Part shown: piece after piece, positions 1 to 10,037 of the stretch
Layout: every line of letters starts with the position of its first letter
Numbering within the stretch: the first letter of the stretch is position 1
NCBI GenBank assembly: GCA_023334545.1
Contig: JAADVB010000200.1
Coordinates: 1 to 36,328, forward strand
DNA length: 36,328 bases
Direction of reading: 5' to 3'
DNA from: Salisapilia sapeloensis
Lineage: Eukaryota > Oomycota > Peronosporomycetes > Peronosporales > Salisapiliaceae
The notes under the pieces: generated by a model
What the model was told of the DNA's origin: nothing
Seen by the model: the letters and a program-made list of their open reading frames with translations, nothing else
Databases searched by the model: none
Program-made: the position numbers and the translations under genes

Positions 1-46
1 CTTGTCGTGCACTTCGCCATAAACCAACTTGCCGATCGAAAGCAGC

Positions 47-943
47 ATGCTCGTCCTTCTCTTGTGCTGCACGCTCGTCTTGTCCCAGGTCACTTCCACA
101 AGTGTATCTTTCAAGGACCCGACTATGGATATCAACGCGACTGCATCGCAGCCAGTGATGAACCGTATAAACGGACCACCCGTAAGGGGCACAGGGCTGG
201 ACCGAGTTCCATATATTGCCAAAATCAAAAGCGGCCGCTGGAAGTGCTCTGGTGTACTCATCCGACCTCAGTGGGTCCTCACAGCTGCCCACTGTGTTAA
301 GAAAGCAAAGCAAACTGTAACTTTAATGAACTCTACGCACGAGGAAACCTTGGACAAGTGGAAAAGCGTCATCAGGCCGGAATATGATCCAAAAAAGAAA
401 AGCCCAAGAGGACATGATATCGGCTTGATCAAAGTGGACCAACCCAGTTGGTTTAATCCCATCGCATTGATGGCCAACTCGAAAAGTCGAACCCAGTCCA
501 CTGCCAAAGCGTATGGATTTGGCCAAGTGTTTAGATTGGATAAGTGGGTCAATTCTCCTCTGCTACGGGTGACTTGGTTCAAGCTTTCATCCAGAGACGC
601 AAAGGCTTGTGGAAAACGCAAGCCGAAAACTCTGATCTGTCCAGAAGTTGAGGTACGAAACGGCGGCGTTTGCAAGGGGGATTCTGGTGGTCCTCTTATT
701 GTCGAGGAGGACGTACCGAGGGTCTACGGCATCATTTCCGGAGGACGCAATTGCACGAAGCCGAAAAAGCAACGCCCAAACATTGAGCTAGTACCATATC
801 ACTACAACTGGATTGTAAGTACCATCAATTTGCATGACATGCAAGATGCAGAAATCGAGGCTGACAAGAGGAATCGCGCGAACAAACCAGCTTTGCCAAT
901 GCCGAGACCGATGCCTTATTGGCGCTTGCCTACGTACGTCTAG
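47..943 (+). CDS. Secreted S1-family (chymotrypsin-fold) serine protease, 298 aa
   Basis: The first ATG is at 47; the longer open frame from 29 begins with TTG. Residues 1-17 are a hydrophobic signal peptide, so the product is probably secreted. The fold is shown by the TAAHC motif (His82), the HDIGLIKV motif (Asp124) and the GDSGGP motif (Ser213), so the catalytic triad is complete. Cysteines fit the usual pairs 42-58, 168-182 and 191-220 (chymotrypsin numbering). The usual IVGG activation start is replaced by a PVRG-like stretch. The residue six before the Ser, equivalent to 189, reads Gly rather than the Asp of trypsin, so trypsin specificity is unlikely. A roughly 35-residue Pro/Arg-rich tail follows the domain. 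Oomycete glucanase-inhibitor proteins are S1 homologues that have lost the triad; this one has not, so an active enzyme is the better guess. Substrate unknown. Confidence 0.88.
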   Translation: MLVLLLCCTLVLSQVTSTSVSFKDPTMDINATASQPVMNRINGPPVRGTGLDRVPYIAKIKSGRWKCSGVLIRPQWVLTAAHCVKKAKQTVTLMNSTHEETLDKWKSVIRPEYDPKKKSPRGHDIGLIKVDQPSWFNPIALMANSKSRTQSTAKAYGFGQVFRLDKWVNSPLLRVTWFKLSSRDAKACGKRKPKTLICPEVEVRNGGVCKGDSGGPLIVEEDVPRVYGIISGGRNCTKPKKQRPNIELVPYHYNWIVSTINLHDMQDAEIEADKRNRANKPALPMPRPMPYWRLPTYV

Positions 944-1434
944 CTATAAGATCTGTCTACTAAATTGCAACACATCGTATTTTGGACTTGAGTGGAAAAA
1001 GGAAGAGGAGGTGCCGACAGTGGTAACCTAGGCCAAAGTCTGAATCGTTGCTTTTGTTGCTCTTTCTTGTCGTACAATAAGTGGTGATCAGCATGTAGTG
1101 GAGACTAGAGTAAGTTACTTACTGAAAAGGACAATGATGATTAGCTAGATGGTAATTCGTCCACTGTTGGAACCTGCGTCTCTCAGCTTGAAAAGCCATC
1201 CACAAGATATGCGCTGCTTCCATGCCATTTCGATCGGATGCATAGTCGACTTATTTTTACAGTAAAAAGAAGCTACTGCATCCTGCCGTCACAAACCAAA
1301 AGACATACATGATCTACGCCAGTCTTCCCATGTACTTGTATATGCAATGCATTTCGTGTTCGTTTGTTTCTTATGCAAGTACGCCAAGAAATTATAAAGT
1401 CAAAGTACCATTCAAAAATGGTAGAACGTCTCGC
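944..1434. other. Intergenic region between convergent genes
   Basis: This stretch holds the 3' flanks of the serine protease (+) and the TIR-ankyrin gene (-). Short open frames overlap here, but none has an ATG, composition or motif that suggests a gene. No repeat or RNA gene was seen. Confidence 0.6.
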
Positions 1435-4400
1435 TTACAGGTCATGCGACTCCGAATGCGCCAAGCTTTCTTCTTCGTGCACCGTCAGTGAGACGTTACC
1501 AGACTCCCTAGAGTCCATAAACGACGCAAACTCTTCTTCATCACTCGCGTCTTCGCCCAAGAGCTGAGCGTACTTTTCATCATCAAACTCTTCTTCCGCT
1601 TCCTCCAAGTCATCAATGTAGATGCCTCGTCTCGAAAGCGTCGAGAACGTGCCCAGCATCGACTGTCCCAAGCTCAGTTCACTCGTGCCTAAGCTCTTCT
1701 GACTACGCGTCGTCCCGGACAGAAAGCTTTGTGAGAGCCCAAAGGCTCTGGTCGACGTGTTTGCGTCGAAGTCACTACCAAAGCTACGCCTCCTTCGTCT
1801 CCCAGAGCCGCCTTGATCAGTTTGGATCGACAGGAAGGCCGGGTCGGACGTGGCGAGGAAGGATCCTCCGATGGTGCTCTGGGCATCTTCGTCCATGATT
1901 GGCGTCGAGCTAAGGAAGCTACTCGTAACGCTGCGGGAAGCATGCTGTCCTTCCTCATTGATATTCTGCACGTGATTCTTCACGGCACTCAAGAGCGATT
2001 CGAAGCTTCTTGGGAAACTGAGAAAGTCGTTCTTAATGAAGAAATGGAAGAACTGGGCGCGAGAGAGCGAGTACTGGAGATCCAATGGCAACTCCAGTTC
2101 GTCCGCCACCACCGGCAAGATCCGTTTGCCCTTGTCTTCAGCAAAAGCTAGCTGATCCTTTAGCAGCTCGCTCTTCAACGTCTTCCGACTGAGCACAAGT
2201 ACAAACATGGAGCACTTGAGGATGGCTTCCTTAGCTTCACGAATCCGATTGGACATGTCCTGATTACCTTGTTCTCCACTAGATAAAGCGGTCTCTGGTA
2301 TCGACTCGTGCGACTGGAGTTTATTCAGCTTCCTCCTTCGGTCGACATAGCACAAGACACCTGCCTGTCGACACAATTCCCCACACAGCTTTCGTACGAA
2401 AGACGCATGGCGATCACCATGTGCTATGAAGACGAACTGCTCTTTATTTGTCGGCAAGTCGGCGTACGAGATCATCGCTTGCTCTTGCTCCTCCGCCTTC
2501 ATCTTCCGTCGATTCGGAATCGACTCCCATTCTTGGACGCTACTTTCCTGCTCCGGCACACTTTCGACGCGATCGATCTTTGGACGATACCGAACGTACC
2601 CTTCATCATTCATGACGATACTGCCGCAGTTATGATCACTATTCGACTTGTCGCTTACTGCAGTCGAGTTCTTTCGCAAGTCGCCGGAAGATGTCGCAGT
2701 CGTTTGGGACGATACGTTGCTTCCAGAGCTCACGACAGTCCCTTGCTCGATACGTTTTAACTCTGGGACCAACTCATGATTCGAGCTGATGGAATCAGGT
2801 AGGAAGGATTGATTGTCTAGCACCGAGTTGGAATTCGGTACACGAGATCGTTTCTTTTCAATCTCATCCCGCAGTCCATCGAGCAACGTCCGGAGTTTAC
2901 TCTGATACTCTCCTTCATCATACGTATACCTCACGCCTCGGACATTCGCATGATGCTCCACACTCTTAATCGCACCTTCAAACGGAACGATCTGACGCGT
3001 GTACAAGTACACTTGCAGTTCCTCCGAGATCTCTGCGCCTTCTGTCGAAATTGCCAGGATAGGCGTACCTACTTGCTTGGCCATCGCCAGTTCATTCAGA
3101 CACCACTTGGATTGTTTATAGTCTTCCGTTAGGATACAAAGGACGACTGCAGCGTTCGAGATGCCTCGTGCAATCTCTTCTCGCCACACAGCTCCACCAC
3201 CAATGCCGTTCGGATCCATCAGATCTAACCACGTCGTGATGTTGGCAGCTTCCAGACTAGCCCGCAGCTTTTGTGCAAACTCCAAGTGCGAGTGCGTGTA
3301 GCTAATCATGACGTCTCGGTTCCCTGCCGCTCGTTTCAATTCGAACTGAAGACGAGTGGACGTCGTGCAGTCAATAGCACGCAGTCCTTCTTTATTCGTA
3401 CACATGATGTCGGCACCGGCGTCCAAGAGCGCCAAGGCTGTCTCCCGATCGTCTAGCTTGACAGCCAAGTGCAGTGCCGTGTCACCAGACGACTTGAGCT
3501 GATGATTCACTTTGCATCCGTGAGACGATAAGGCTTTGATCATCGCTGGTGTCGCGGCACCACTGCACGCAGCACATACGATCGGAGTCATGTCGCTATC
3601 GTCTACTAGATCTCCTTTCGCACCTTGCTCAAGCAGACTCGTGACTACTTCCAACTTGTTGACACGCGCGGCCCAGTGCAGTGGTGTACGTCCACGTGCG
3701 TCTCTCGCATCGACATTTGCACCAGCTTCCAACAACATATCCACAGCCTTGACGCTTCCATTCACAGCCGCCCAATGGAGTGGCGTTCGTTCGTTCAGAC
3801 CGACGTATCCGATCTCACCTAGACAGTCTGGCTCTACTTTCTTCCGAAGCAAGAGTCGAATGGCGTTCTCATCGTCCTTGGCAGCAGCAGAGTGCAATGG
3901 CGTCAAGGCAATGTCTCCTCCCCACTCTTCCAGGACTTGCGCAACGGCGTAGTTGCCTCGCAAATACGCCATCTGCAGCACTGTTACAGTGTTGGCATGC
4001 CCAGGGTCTGGAATCGCCAAGTGGTTCGCACCGGCTGCGAGTAGTTCACGCACGATTTCCGGATGATCTGCTAGGAAAATAGGTGGCAACTTGCTTTCAC
4101 TTCGGTAGGAAGACCGAGAGCAAGCGTTGACGTCTGCACCACGTGCCAAGAGCCATCGAACGGCGTCGAGTCTACCAGTAGACACGGCACAATGCAGTGG
4201 CGTGACGAGTGTCTGGCGCAGGACACTCGAATTGGACTCTTCCACCTCGACCACTGGCTTACAGACGAGTCGGGAGGCAAGGAACCAGAAGAGATCACCT
4301 GTGGAGACACGCAGACGAGATACTTTATCGAAACTATTGACGGACAGTCCGCAGTTATTCAGTAACTCGAGTGCTGCAAGGTTGCCTTGGTACGCTGCGA

Positions 4401-5853
4401 CGTGCATCGGGTTCTTGCGCGACCATGCGAAGAGACCAAAGACGAGCTTTGCGTCCGGATATAGTTCCCGAGCAAATTCTTCTCCGAGAGACTTGGTTGC
4501 TATGCGAAGACTTCGTTTGAGCAGACGCAAATCACCTAACTGTGCGCCACGGTACAATCGCTTGCGGATGTCGCTAACCACTTGACTCTTCGGGGGTGTC
4601 GCTTTATTCTTCGGCGCGAGGACGTTCGATTCGGACGGATCGTTCTTGGATTGCGCCCGCTGCTTCTTCCGTCGTGCTAGTTTGTTGCGTAGGATTAATC
4701 GACGGACGTCACCTGTCTGGTCAGACTCTTTAAACGCTCCTAACTGCATCTTTAGATGCTCTCGGAAGCGCATGAAGAAACGAATTTGGAGTAGCATGAG
4801 CAGTAGGACGATGGCTGCGCATGTAACGAAGATGTAAGCGTCGTTATGCTCGCCACAACCTTCCATCCATTTGCTGCCGGCGAGGAAGAAGATGAGACGA
4901 ATAGCTAACAATATGGTGAAGAGGAGGACGATGATGCCAGCGACTTCACATACTTGCAGGAACAATGTTCGCTTCACCTTTTGCAGTCGACCACTTGCAT
5001 CGATACGTCGCTCACGTTTAAAAGGTTCGAAGATGTGGAAACCGGAGGAAGGCAGACCGAGGATGATGACACAAGGAAGTAAGTGATAGATGATTGACCC
5101 TGCAGCAACCATCGATCGACAGCTCGTGGAAGACCAAGAGAAGAACATCCGACTCATTGGTTCGCCTACGTATCGAACTGCCTTGTGGTTTCCACTCGCA
5201 TCCTCCGGATCATCATCGAGGAAAGCTTCGTACTTGAGATGCGTGTAGAAATGAAATAAACCACAGATATCCATTGCGAGGAGCAAGACAGCGAGTGCAG
5301 ACAGACGCAAGGCAAAGTAGGAGTTCATCTTGAAACGCATGTGAAGATAGGACATGCGAGCTTTCTTCTCGAATTCGAGATCTCTCACGTCATCCGCTGG
5401 AAGGTCCGTGGACTTGTCGCTCGCGTCGTGGTGAAGGCGTCGACGAATGTGCACATTGGTAGCACGCACTCGAGCATCACTCGCATTGCGCGGCTCTGTT
5501 GTTGGCGATGGAAGGACATGATCGTCCCATGATACGGCATTCGGCTTGCGACGAGTTCCCATGGGATCCATGCGCGATGTAGTGCTAATTCGCTCTGTGA
5601 TCGAAGTTCGCCTCGAGTGATCCTGCATGGACCGACCTGAACTCTGTTGGCGCTGCTGCGTGCGCAGTATGGCCGCGTCCATCGTGAACACTCGCTGCGT
5701 CGTGTTGGGCGAATCGATGAATGATTCGTCATCGACGACGTCCGAGTCCATCGTATCTTGCGCCTGGACCCACTGGAGTGGTGTCTGCGCTCGGGTGTAT
5801 GGAGATGTGGTGTCGTCAAAGCTGTCCTTGGACATGCTTTGTCGCTCCCCCAT
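1435..5853 (-). CDS. Four-TM membrane protein with ankyrin repeats and two TIR domains, 1472 aa
   Basis: Single uninterrupted frame with an ATG start at 5853. Order of parts: disordered Ser/Arg-rich N-terminus (1-170); four hydrophobic helices (about 181-203, 246-268, 299-325, 338-361); basic linker; ankyrin repeats (about 480-830) with repeated TPLHxAA and LLxxGAxV signatures; first TIR (about 845-990) beginning NRDVMISYTHSH; Ser/Thr-rich linker; second TIR-like domain (about 1138-1290) beginning EQFVFIAHGD; and an acidic, Ser-rich tail with repeated SFL motifs. In the first TIR the WCLNELAMA motif places Glu921 where TIR NADases keep their catalytic Glu. In the second, DQLAFA gives Gln1234 there. 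Known: TIR domains either scaffold signalling or cleave NAD+. Inferred: a membrane-anchored signalling protein with one potentially catalytic and one degenerate TIR. The substrate, trigger and membrane are not visible from sequence. Not recognised as a named gene. Confidence 0.9.
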   Translation of the reverse strand: MGERQSMSKDSFDDTTSPYTRAQTPLQWVQAQDTMDSDVVDDESFIDSPNTTQRVFTMDAAILRTQQRQQSSGRSMQDHSRRTSITERISTTSRMDPMGTRRKPNAVSWDDHVLPSPTTEPRNASDARVRATNVHIRRRLHHDASDKSTDLPADDVRDLEFEKKARMSYLHMRFKMNSYFALRLSALAVLLLAMDICGLFHFYTHLKYEAFLDDDPEDASGNHKAVRYVGEPMSRMFFSWSSTSCRSMVAAGSIIYHLLPCVIILGLPSSGFHIFEPFKRERRIDASGRLQKVKRTLFLQVCEVAGIIVLLFTILLAIRLIFFLAGSKWMEGCGEHNDAYIFVTCAAIVLLLMLLQIRFFMRFREHLKMQLGAFKESDQTGDVRRLILRNKLARRKKQRAQSKNDPSESNVLAPKNKATPPKSQVVSDIRKRLYRGAQLGDLRLLKRSLRIATKSLGEEFARELYPDAKLVFGLFAWSRKNPMHVAAYQGNLAALELLNNCGLSVNSFDKVSRLRVSTGDLFWFLASRLVCKPVVEVEESNSSVLRQTLVTPLHCAVSTGRLDAVRWLLARGADVNACSRSSYRSESKLPPIFLADHPEIVRELLAAGANHLAIPDPGHANTVTVLQMAYLRGNYAVAQVLEEWGGDIALTPLHSAAAKDDENAIRLLLRKKVEPDCLGEIGYVGLNERTPLHWAAVNGSVKAVDMLLEAGANVDARDARGRTPLHWAARVNKLEVVTSLLEQGAKGDLVDDSDMTPIVCAACSGAATPAMIKALSSHGCKVNHQLKSSGDTALHLAVKLDDRETALALLDAGADIMCTNKEGLRAIDCTTSTRLQFELKRAAGNRDVMISYTHSHLEFAQKLRASLEAANITTWLDLMDPNGIGGGAVWREEIARGISNAAVVLCILTEDYKQSKWCLNELAMAKQVGTPILAISTEGAEISEELQVYLYTRQIVPFEGAIKSVEHHANVRGVRYTYDEGEYQSKLRTLLDGLRDEIEKKRSRVPNSNSVLDNQSFLPDSISSNHELVPELKRIEQGTVVSSGSNVSSQTTATSSGDLRKNSTAVSDKSNSDHNCGSIVMNDEGYVRYRPKIDRVESVPEQESSVQEWESIPNRRKMKAEEQEQAMISYADLPTNKEQFVFIAHGDRHASFVRKLCGELCRQAGVLCYVDRRRKLNKLQSHESIPETALSSGEQGNQDMSNRIREAKEAILKCSMFVLVLSRKTLKSELLKDQLAFAEDKGKRILPVVADELELPLDLQYSLSRAQFFHFFIKNDFLSFPRSFESLLSAVKNHVQNINEEGQHASRSVTSSFLSSTPIMDEDAQSTIGGSFLATSDPAFLSIQTDQGGSGRRRRRSFGSDFDANTSTRAFGLSQSFLSGTTRSQKSLGTSELSLGQSMLGTFSTLSRRGIYIDDLEEAEEEFDDEKYAQLLGEDASDEEEFASFMDSRESGNVSLTVHEEESLAHSESHDL

Positions 5854-6501
5854 CTACGTTTAGAGGTACGGAGTGACAGGCGAGACTGCTGGAATGCTTA
5901 GGTGAATTTTTCGGACGAGTGGCTTGATGCAATTTTCTCAGCTTCTGTAAGTAGAGTACGTAGGCGCAGTAGTTTCGACTCGCCGTCTCGAGTGATAAGA
6001 GGCAGTGGCGTGCTAAAGCAGGAGCTCGGTTCGTACTGTGCTGTCTAGTGATCGTAATGCTGGTCAGAAAACCAGCTGCATGCGGCTATAGAAAATGATC
6101 ACGCAAAAGGGGAAAGGGGATTGTTTTCTGGACACTAATGGCCGTGGTGCTAGCGTTTCGATACGAGATAGTGACAAATGGAGCATGTTTGTCGTGCGGT
6201 GTACATGCAGTTTAGTAGTGCAGCATTGCATGTGTAGAGCTCATGAGGCTCGAGCAAGTAGAGTCTACGGTGGAGAAAAATCGACGCGATCTGAGGTCGG
6301 AACAGACGTCTAGAGAAAATACAGTGATGGGTACATTGGGAGAGATCCATCGTACAGCTTCTCGGCGGACAGTGGATTGTACCCTTCCTCTCGCCATGGG
6401 TCTGAGATCCGTGGTAATTTAAACCAGAAACTAGCATCAGCCACGGGCTGGATGTTTGAAACGTTCAAATGCATATTGAAATACGAGTGGAAATCTAGCT
6501 C
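5854..6501. other. Intergenic region upstream of the TIR-ankyrin gene
   Basis: This contains the presumed promoter and 5' UTR of the TIR-ankyrin gene and the 3' flank of the LRR receptor-like gene, both on the minus strand. Small open frames on both strands show no motif. I see no gene here. Confidence 0.6.
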
Positions 6502-7872
6502 CTACACTTCGCGCTCCTGCGGTCGATTCTCATAAGCTTCTCGAGCGTGTACGATCGGACTATCTGAAGCGCTGCCGTCTTCATAACGATGGTACTTGTT
6601 CCAACTTTTAGCCCGACATCGATAGTACACACATCCACCGATGATCGCGACGAAAGCGACGATCGGAACAATGATGGCAGCTATCTTGCCACCGGACAAA
6701 CCGTTTGGCGAGCATGCATAGTATTCTGTACCGAGGATGGCATTTAAACTACCTTCGGGACACTCATACGCATTGTCCAACCATGGCGTAGGGAGAGAGA
6801 CGTTCACATACTCGAGCGAAGAGAGCATAGAGTAGCCTAAAATTCGATTTTCAAGTGGATTTCCACTGAGATTTCTATGTCATATAAAGGTTACATTTTT
6901 TCATCACGAATAAATCATGCACACGTACAATAGGTGAAGGTACTCAGTAGCTGCGATCGCTTGAGGAATTTTGTCCAATCTATTCTCTTGGAGATGGCTA
7001 CAGCACACGTACATAGCGTTAGGTTGGCTCACATGGTAGTTTCCATATAGTTAGCCGCACATGTTGATAGCTTCGTTCAGCTCCAAATCATCAGGAAGGT
7101 CTTGTAGATCGTTATGACTCAAATCCCTAAACATGGAGATTAGATCGCGTTACGGCACGTTTCTCTAGTCGATACGCACAGTGTCTCCACTCCATACAAG
7201 TAATCGCCTTCTGGGATTGACGAAAGGTGGCAGAAACTGATGTTAATCGTCGCGTTTTTGAGAGGAGAGGGTAGAGCATTTAGATCTGGTGGGCTGGACA
7301 AGTTCAGTCCATATAGCGTTAAAGCCTTTAGCTCCGTTGGTGACGACATTGTCTTGCTGGTGATCTCAATGTACTTGGTATCTGCATCCTTCGCAACATC
7401 GCAGTCATCCCCGCAAATTCGCCTAGGCCTAACGTTAGCAAAATTGCTACTATGCTCGCATATGACATTACCATTCTCGTACATGGTCTGGGACTCGAAC
7501 GTCGATTTTATCGACATGTTCCGCTTTAATCGATGGATGCTTAACCTCCGTTCCATTCTCAGTTGGATGAGATAAAATGACCAACGTTGCACTCTCGTCC
7601 GAACCGAAGATATTCATGCATTGGACTCTGCAGTTGGACTCTGAATCGCTCCTCCAACAGCCTTCGTTACTAGAGGAATTATCTGCTTCTTCACAATCAT
7701 TGCTTTCACCACCATCCGTCCAAATGCCATCTCGGAAGATACAAGCGTCATGATTGTCACAATACTCGCCACAGTCTGTAGTGAGGATCTTTGTCTCCAT
7801 CTCACAAGCCATGGTTCTCCATAGACCCAACGCAGTTACAACACAAAGAAAGAAATGATGGCAAATACCCAT
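6502..7872 (-). CDS. LRR receptor-like membrane protein without kinase; five exons
   Basis: Spliced model on the minus strand: 7872-7472, 7422-7180, 7126-7061, 6997-6929, 6874-6502, about 383 aa. Introns are 49, 53, 63 and 54 nt, with donors GTAATG, GTGCGT, GTGCGG and GTACGT. The first may instead be 43 nt (acceptor at 7429), adding two residues. The 7872 ATG is preferred because the frame upstream opens only at GTG. The product has a signal peptide, a Cys-rich N-terminal module (CGEYCDNHDAC), then LRRs such as LDLSHNDLQDLP, INIHLQENRLDKIP and LNLSGNPLENRI. A juxtamembrane Cys pair, one TM helix (GGKIAAIIVPIVAFVAIIGG) and a charged tail of about 40 residues follow. No kinase follows, although this layout matches the ectodomains of oomycete TKL receptor kinases. 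It may act as a receptor-like protein or co-receptor (inference). A decayed paralogue lies at 26.5-27.9 kb. Each join restores an LRR consensus. Confidence 0.82.
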
Positions 7873-8078
7873 CTCAATCTTCCAAAGTGTCTTAAATCGC
7901 TGGTGGAAAGAAACTGAACTCTCCACATTCTATCGTACGATCTCATTTCCTTGAAGCCAGCTTGAACATCCGGACTCGGGATGACGTACTCACACTAAAA
8001 CTACCCAATCGCAAAATAGCTGGAATCAGGTACCAAAAGGGAGAGATACGAAAATCATCAGAAGAGGAGAGGATCGAA
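7873..8078. promoter_or_regulatory. Short divergent promoter region, LRR receptor-like gene and AIP1
   Basis: Only about 206 bp separate the two start codons, which face away from each other, so both promoters and 5' UTRs must lie here or overlap. I could not identify a convincing core-promoter motif by eye. Confidence 0.5.
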
Positions 8079-10037
8079 ATGGAAGAATCAGCTAACCGTA
8101 GCGAACACATTCCGTCGGAGGCACTCAAGGTATGCCGGATGTCACCTGTGTATTTCCCCTTTTCTGAGCTCCTTTTGGATGCACGTAGGCGTTGCAAGGG
8201 CCAAACCCAACGACGACACGAGGCGCCCCGTCCGTCTTGGGCGTCCACCCGAAAGAGCCCAAGGTCATCTACTGCAGCGGCAAGACCGTGGTGGTGCGCA
8301 ACCTAGAGGATCCAACAGACACATTCGTCTACAAGGGTCACAAGGACCAGACGACGGCGGCCAAGTTTTCTCCGAATGGCTTCTGGGTCGCTTCCGGCGA
8401 TATCACTGGCAAAGTCCGTGTCTGGTACGCTTCCGTCCTTCCTGTCATCAATGCTTCTATGCTAACTTGTCTGCAGGTCATATGACAACCCAGAGCACAA
8501 CCTCAAGCTGGAAATGCTGGTCTTCTCCGGGGAGATCAAGGACTTGTGTTGGGATCCGGACAGCAAGCGCATCGTGGCGGTGGGCGACGGGCGATCGTTC
8601 ATGGCCCGTGTCTTCATGTGGGACTCTGGCAATAGCGTCGGTGAGATCGTCGGCCACCAGAAACGCATTCTGAGCGTCGACTACCGCCCCGTGCGTCCGT
8701 TCCGGATCATGACGGCCAGCGAGGACTTTAACGTGTGCGTCTTCGAAGGACCTCCGTTCAAGTTCAAGCAGAACAACATGAACCTGCACTCGAACTTTGT
8801 CAACTGCATTCGATATTCGCCCGACGGAGAGCTCGCCATCAGCGTCGGGTCCGACAAGCTCATGTGTCTCTACGACGGCAAAAGTGGCGACTTGCTGGAA
8901 ACGTTCCCAGCGGAGCACGCGAGCTCTATCTACGCCGTGTGCTGGAGTCCGGACGGGAAGCAGGTGCTCACGTCGTCGGCGGACAAAACGGTCAAGCTCT
9001 GGGACGTCGAGAGTCGGAGCGTGACGACGACCTTCACGTTCGGAGACGGCAGCAAACTGTCGGACATGCAGGTCGGCGTCGTCTGGGTGCAAGACTACAT
9101 GGTGTCTCTCAGCCTTGGAGGCGACTTGAACTACCTCGACACGGCCAACCCGACACAGCCGAAGAAGGTCGTGCAGGCTCACCAGGTGGCAATTCAAGCC
9201 ATGGCTGCTGCACCAGACAGGAACATGATCTTCACCGGCAGCTACGATGGCAATGTGTGTGCGTGGGACAACGAGACTAAGGTCGCGACCAAGCTCACGG
9301 GCTCGGTGCACACGGCGAAGCTGACTTCGATCGCTGCCGACGCATCGCAGGTGGCCAGTGTCGGTTGGGACGACACCGCCCGCTTCGCCCCTGACGCCGG
9401 TTCCTACAGCAGCGACTGCAAGTTGGAGGCCCAGCCATACGATATTGCTCTCGGTCCAGAAGGCTCGGACATCGTTGCCATCGCGACGAACAAGGGCGTC
9501 AAGCTCCTTCGCGGCGGGAGCATCGTGTTCGAGACGGGTGAGCTGGAGTGGACGCCCAATTGCATCTCGATGAACTCTTCCGGGGATTTGCTGGCTGTCG
9601 GAGCGCAGGAGGGGAACAAGATCCATCTCTTCCAGGTGGATGGCGATAGTCTCTCGGAGACAGGCGCGATCGAAGGACATTTGGGCGCGCCCACGACCGT
9701 CTCGTTCTCTCCTGACGGCACGCTGCTGGCAGCCGGAGACGCCTACCGAGAAGTTCGCGTGTGGGACGTGGCTAGTCGCAGCGCCAAGGTGCAGGGTCTC
9801 TGGGTCTTCCACTCTACGCGCGTGACGAGCGTCGCGTGGGCTCCGAGTGGGAACTTTGTGGCGAGCGGATCGCTCGACGAACGCGTCTACGTCTGGAACG
9901 TGGAGAAGCCCATGTCGAAGAAGTGCTTTGACTTTGCCCACAAGGATGGCGTGACAGGCGTGCGTTTCACGAGCGAAGAAGAGCTTGTGTCCGTGGGCAA
10001 TGACGGATGCGTCTGCTACTGGGACGTGACCAAGTAG
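8079..10037 (+). CDS. AIP1: Actin-interacting protein 1 (WDR1-like WD40 protein), 615 aa
   Basis: Spliced model: 8079-8129, 8189-8424, 8477-10037. Introns are 59 nt (GTATGC...GTAG) and 52 nt (GTACGC...GCAG). The joins give 615 codons, close to the 605-611 residues usual for AIP1. Family-typical stretches include GHKDQTTAAKFSPNGFWVAS and ASGDITGKVRVW near the N-terminus, WDSGNSVGEIVGH, FEGPPFKFK, and many WD-ending repeats through to the end, fitting two seven-bladed propellers. AIP1 binds cofilin-decorated actin filaments and speeds their severing and turnover in the cytoplasm. The 17-residue first exon is the least certain part; the rest is firm. Codon use is GC-rich at third positions, unlike the neighbouring receptor genes, which suggests a strongly expressed housekeeping gene and explains a long antisense open frame opposite it. 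Confidence 0.92.

Noticed and set aside
29-46. Upstream TTG start for the serine protease
   Set aside because: TTG is not expected as a start in a eukaryotic nuclear gene, and the ATG at 47 gives a better signal peptide.
8478-9941. A 487-codon open frame antisense to AIP1
   Set aside because: It mirrors the GC-rich third positions of the WD40 gene, is dominated by Arg, Val, His and Asp, and shows no domain. AIP1 on the other strand is certain.
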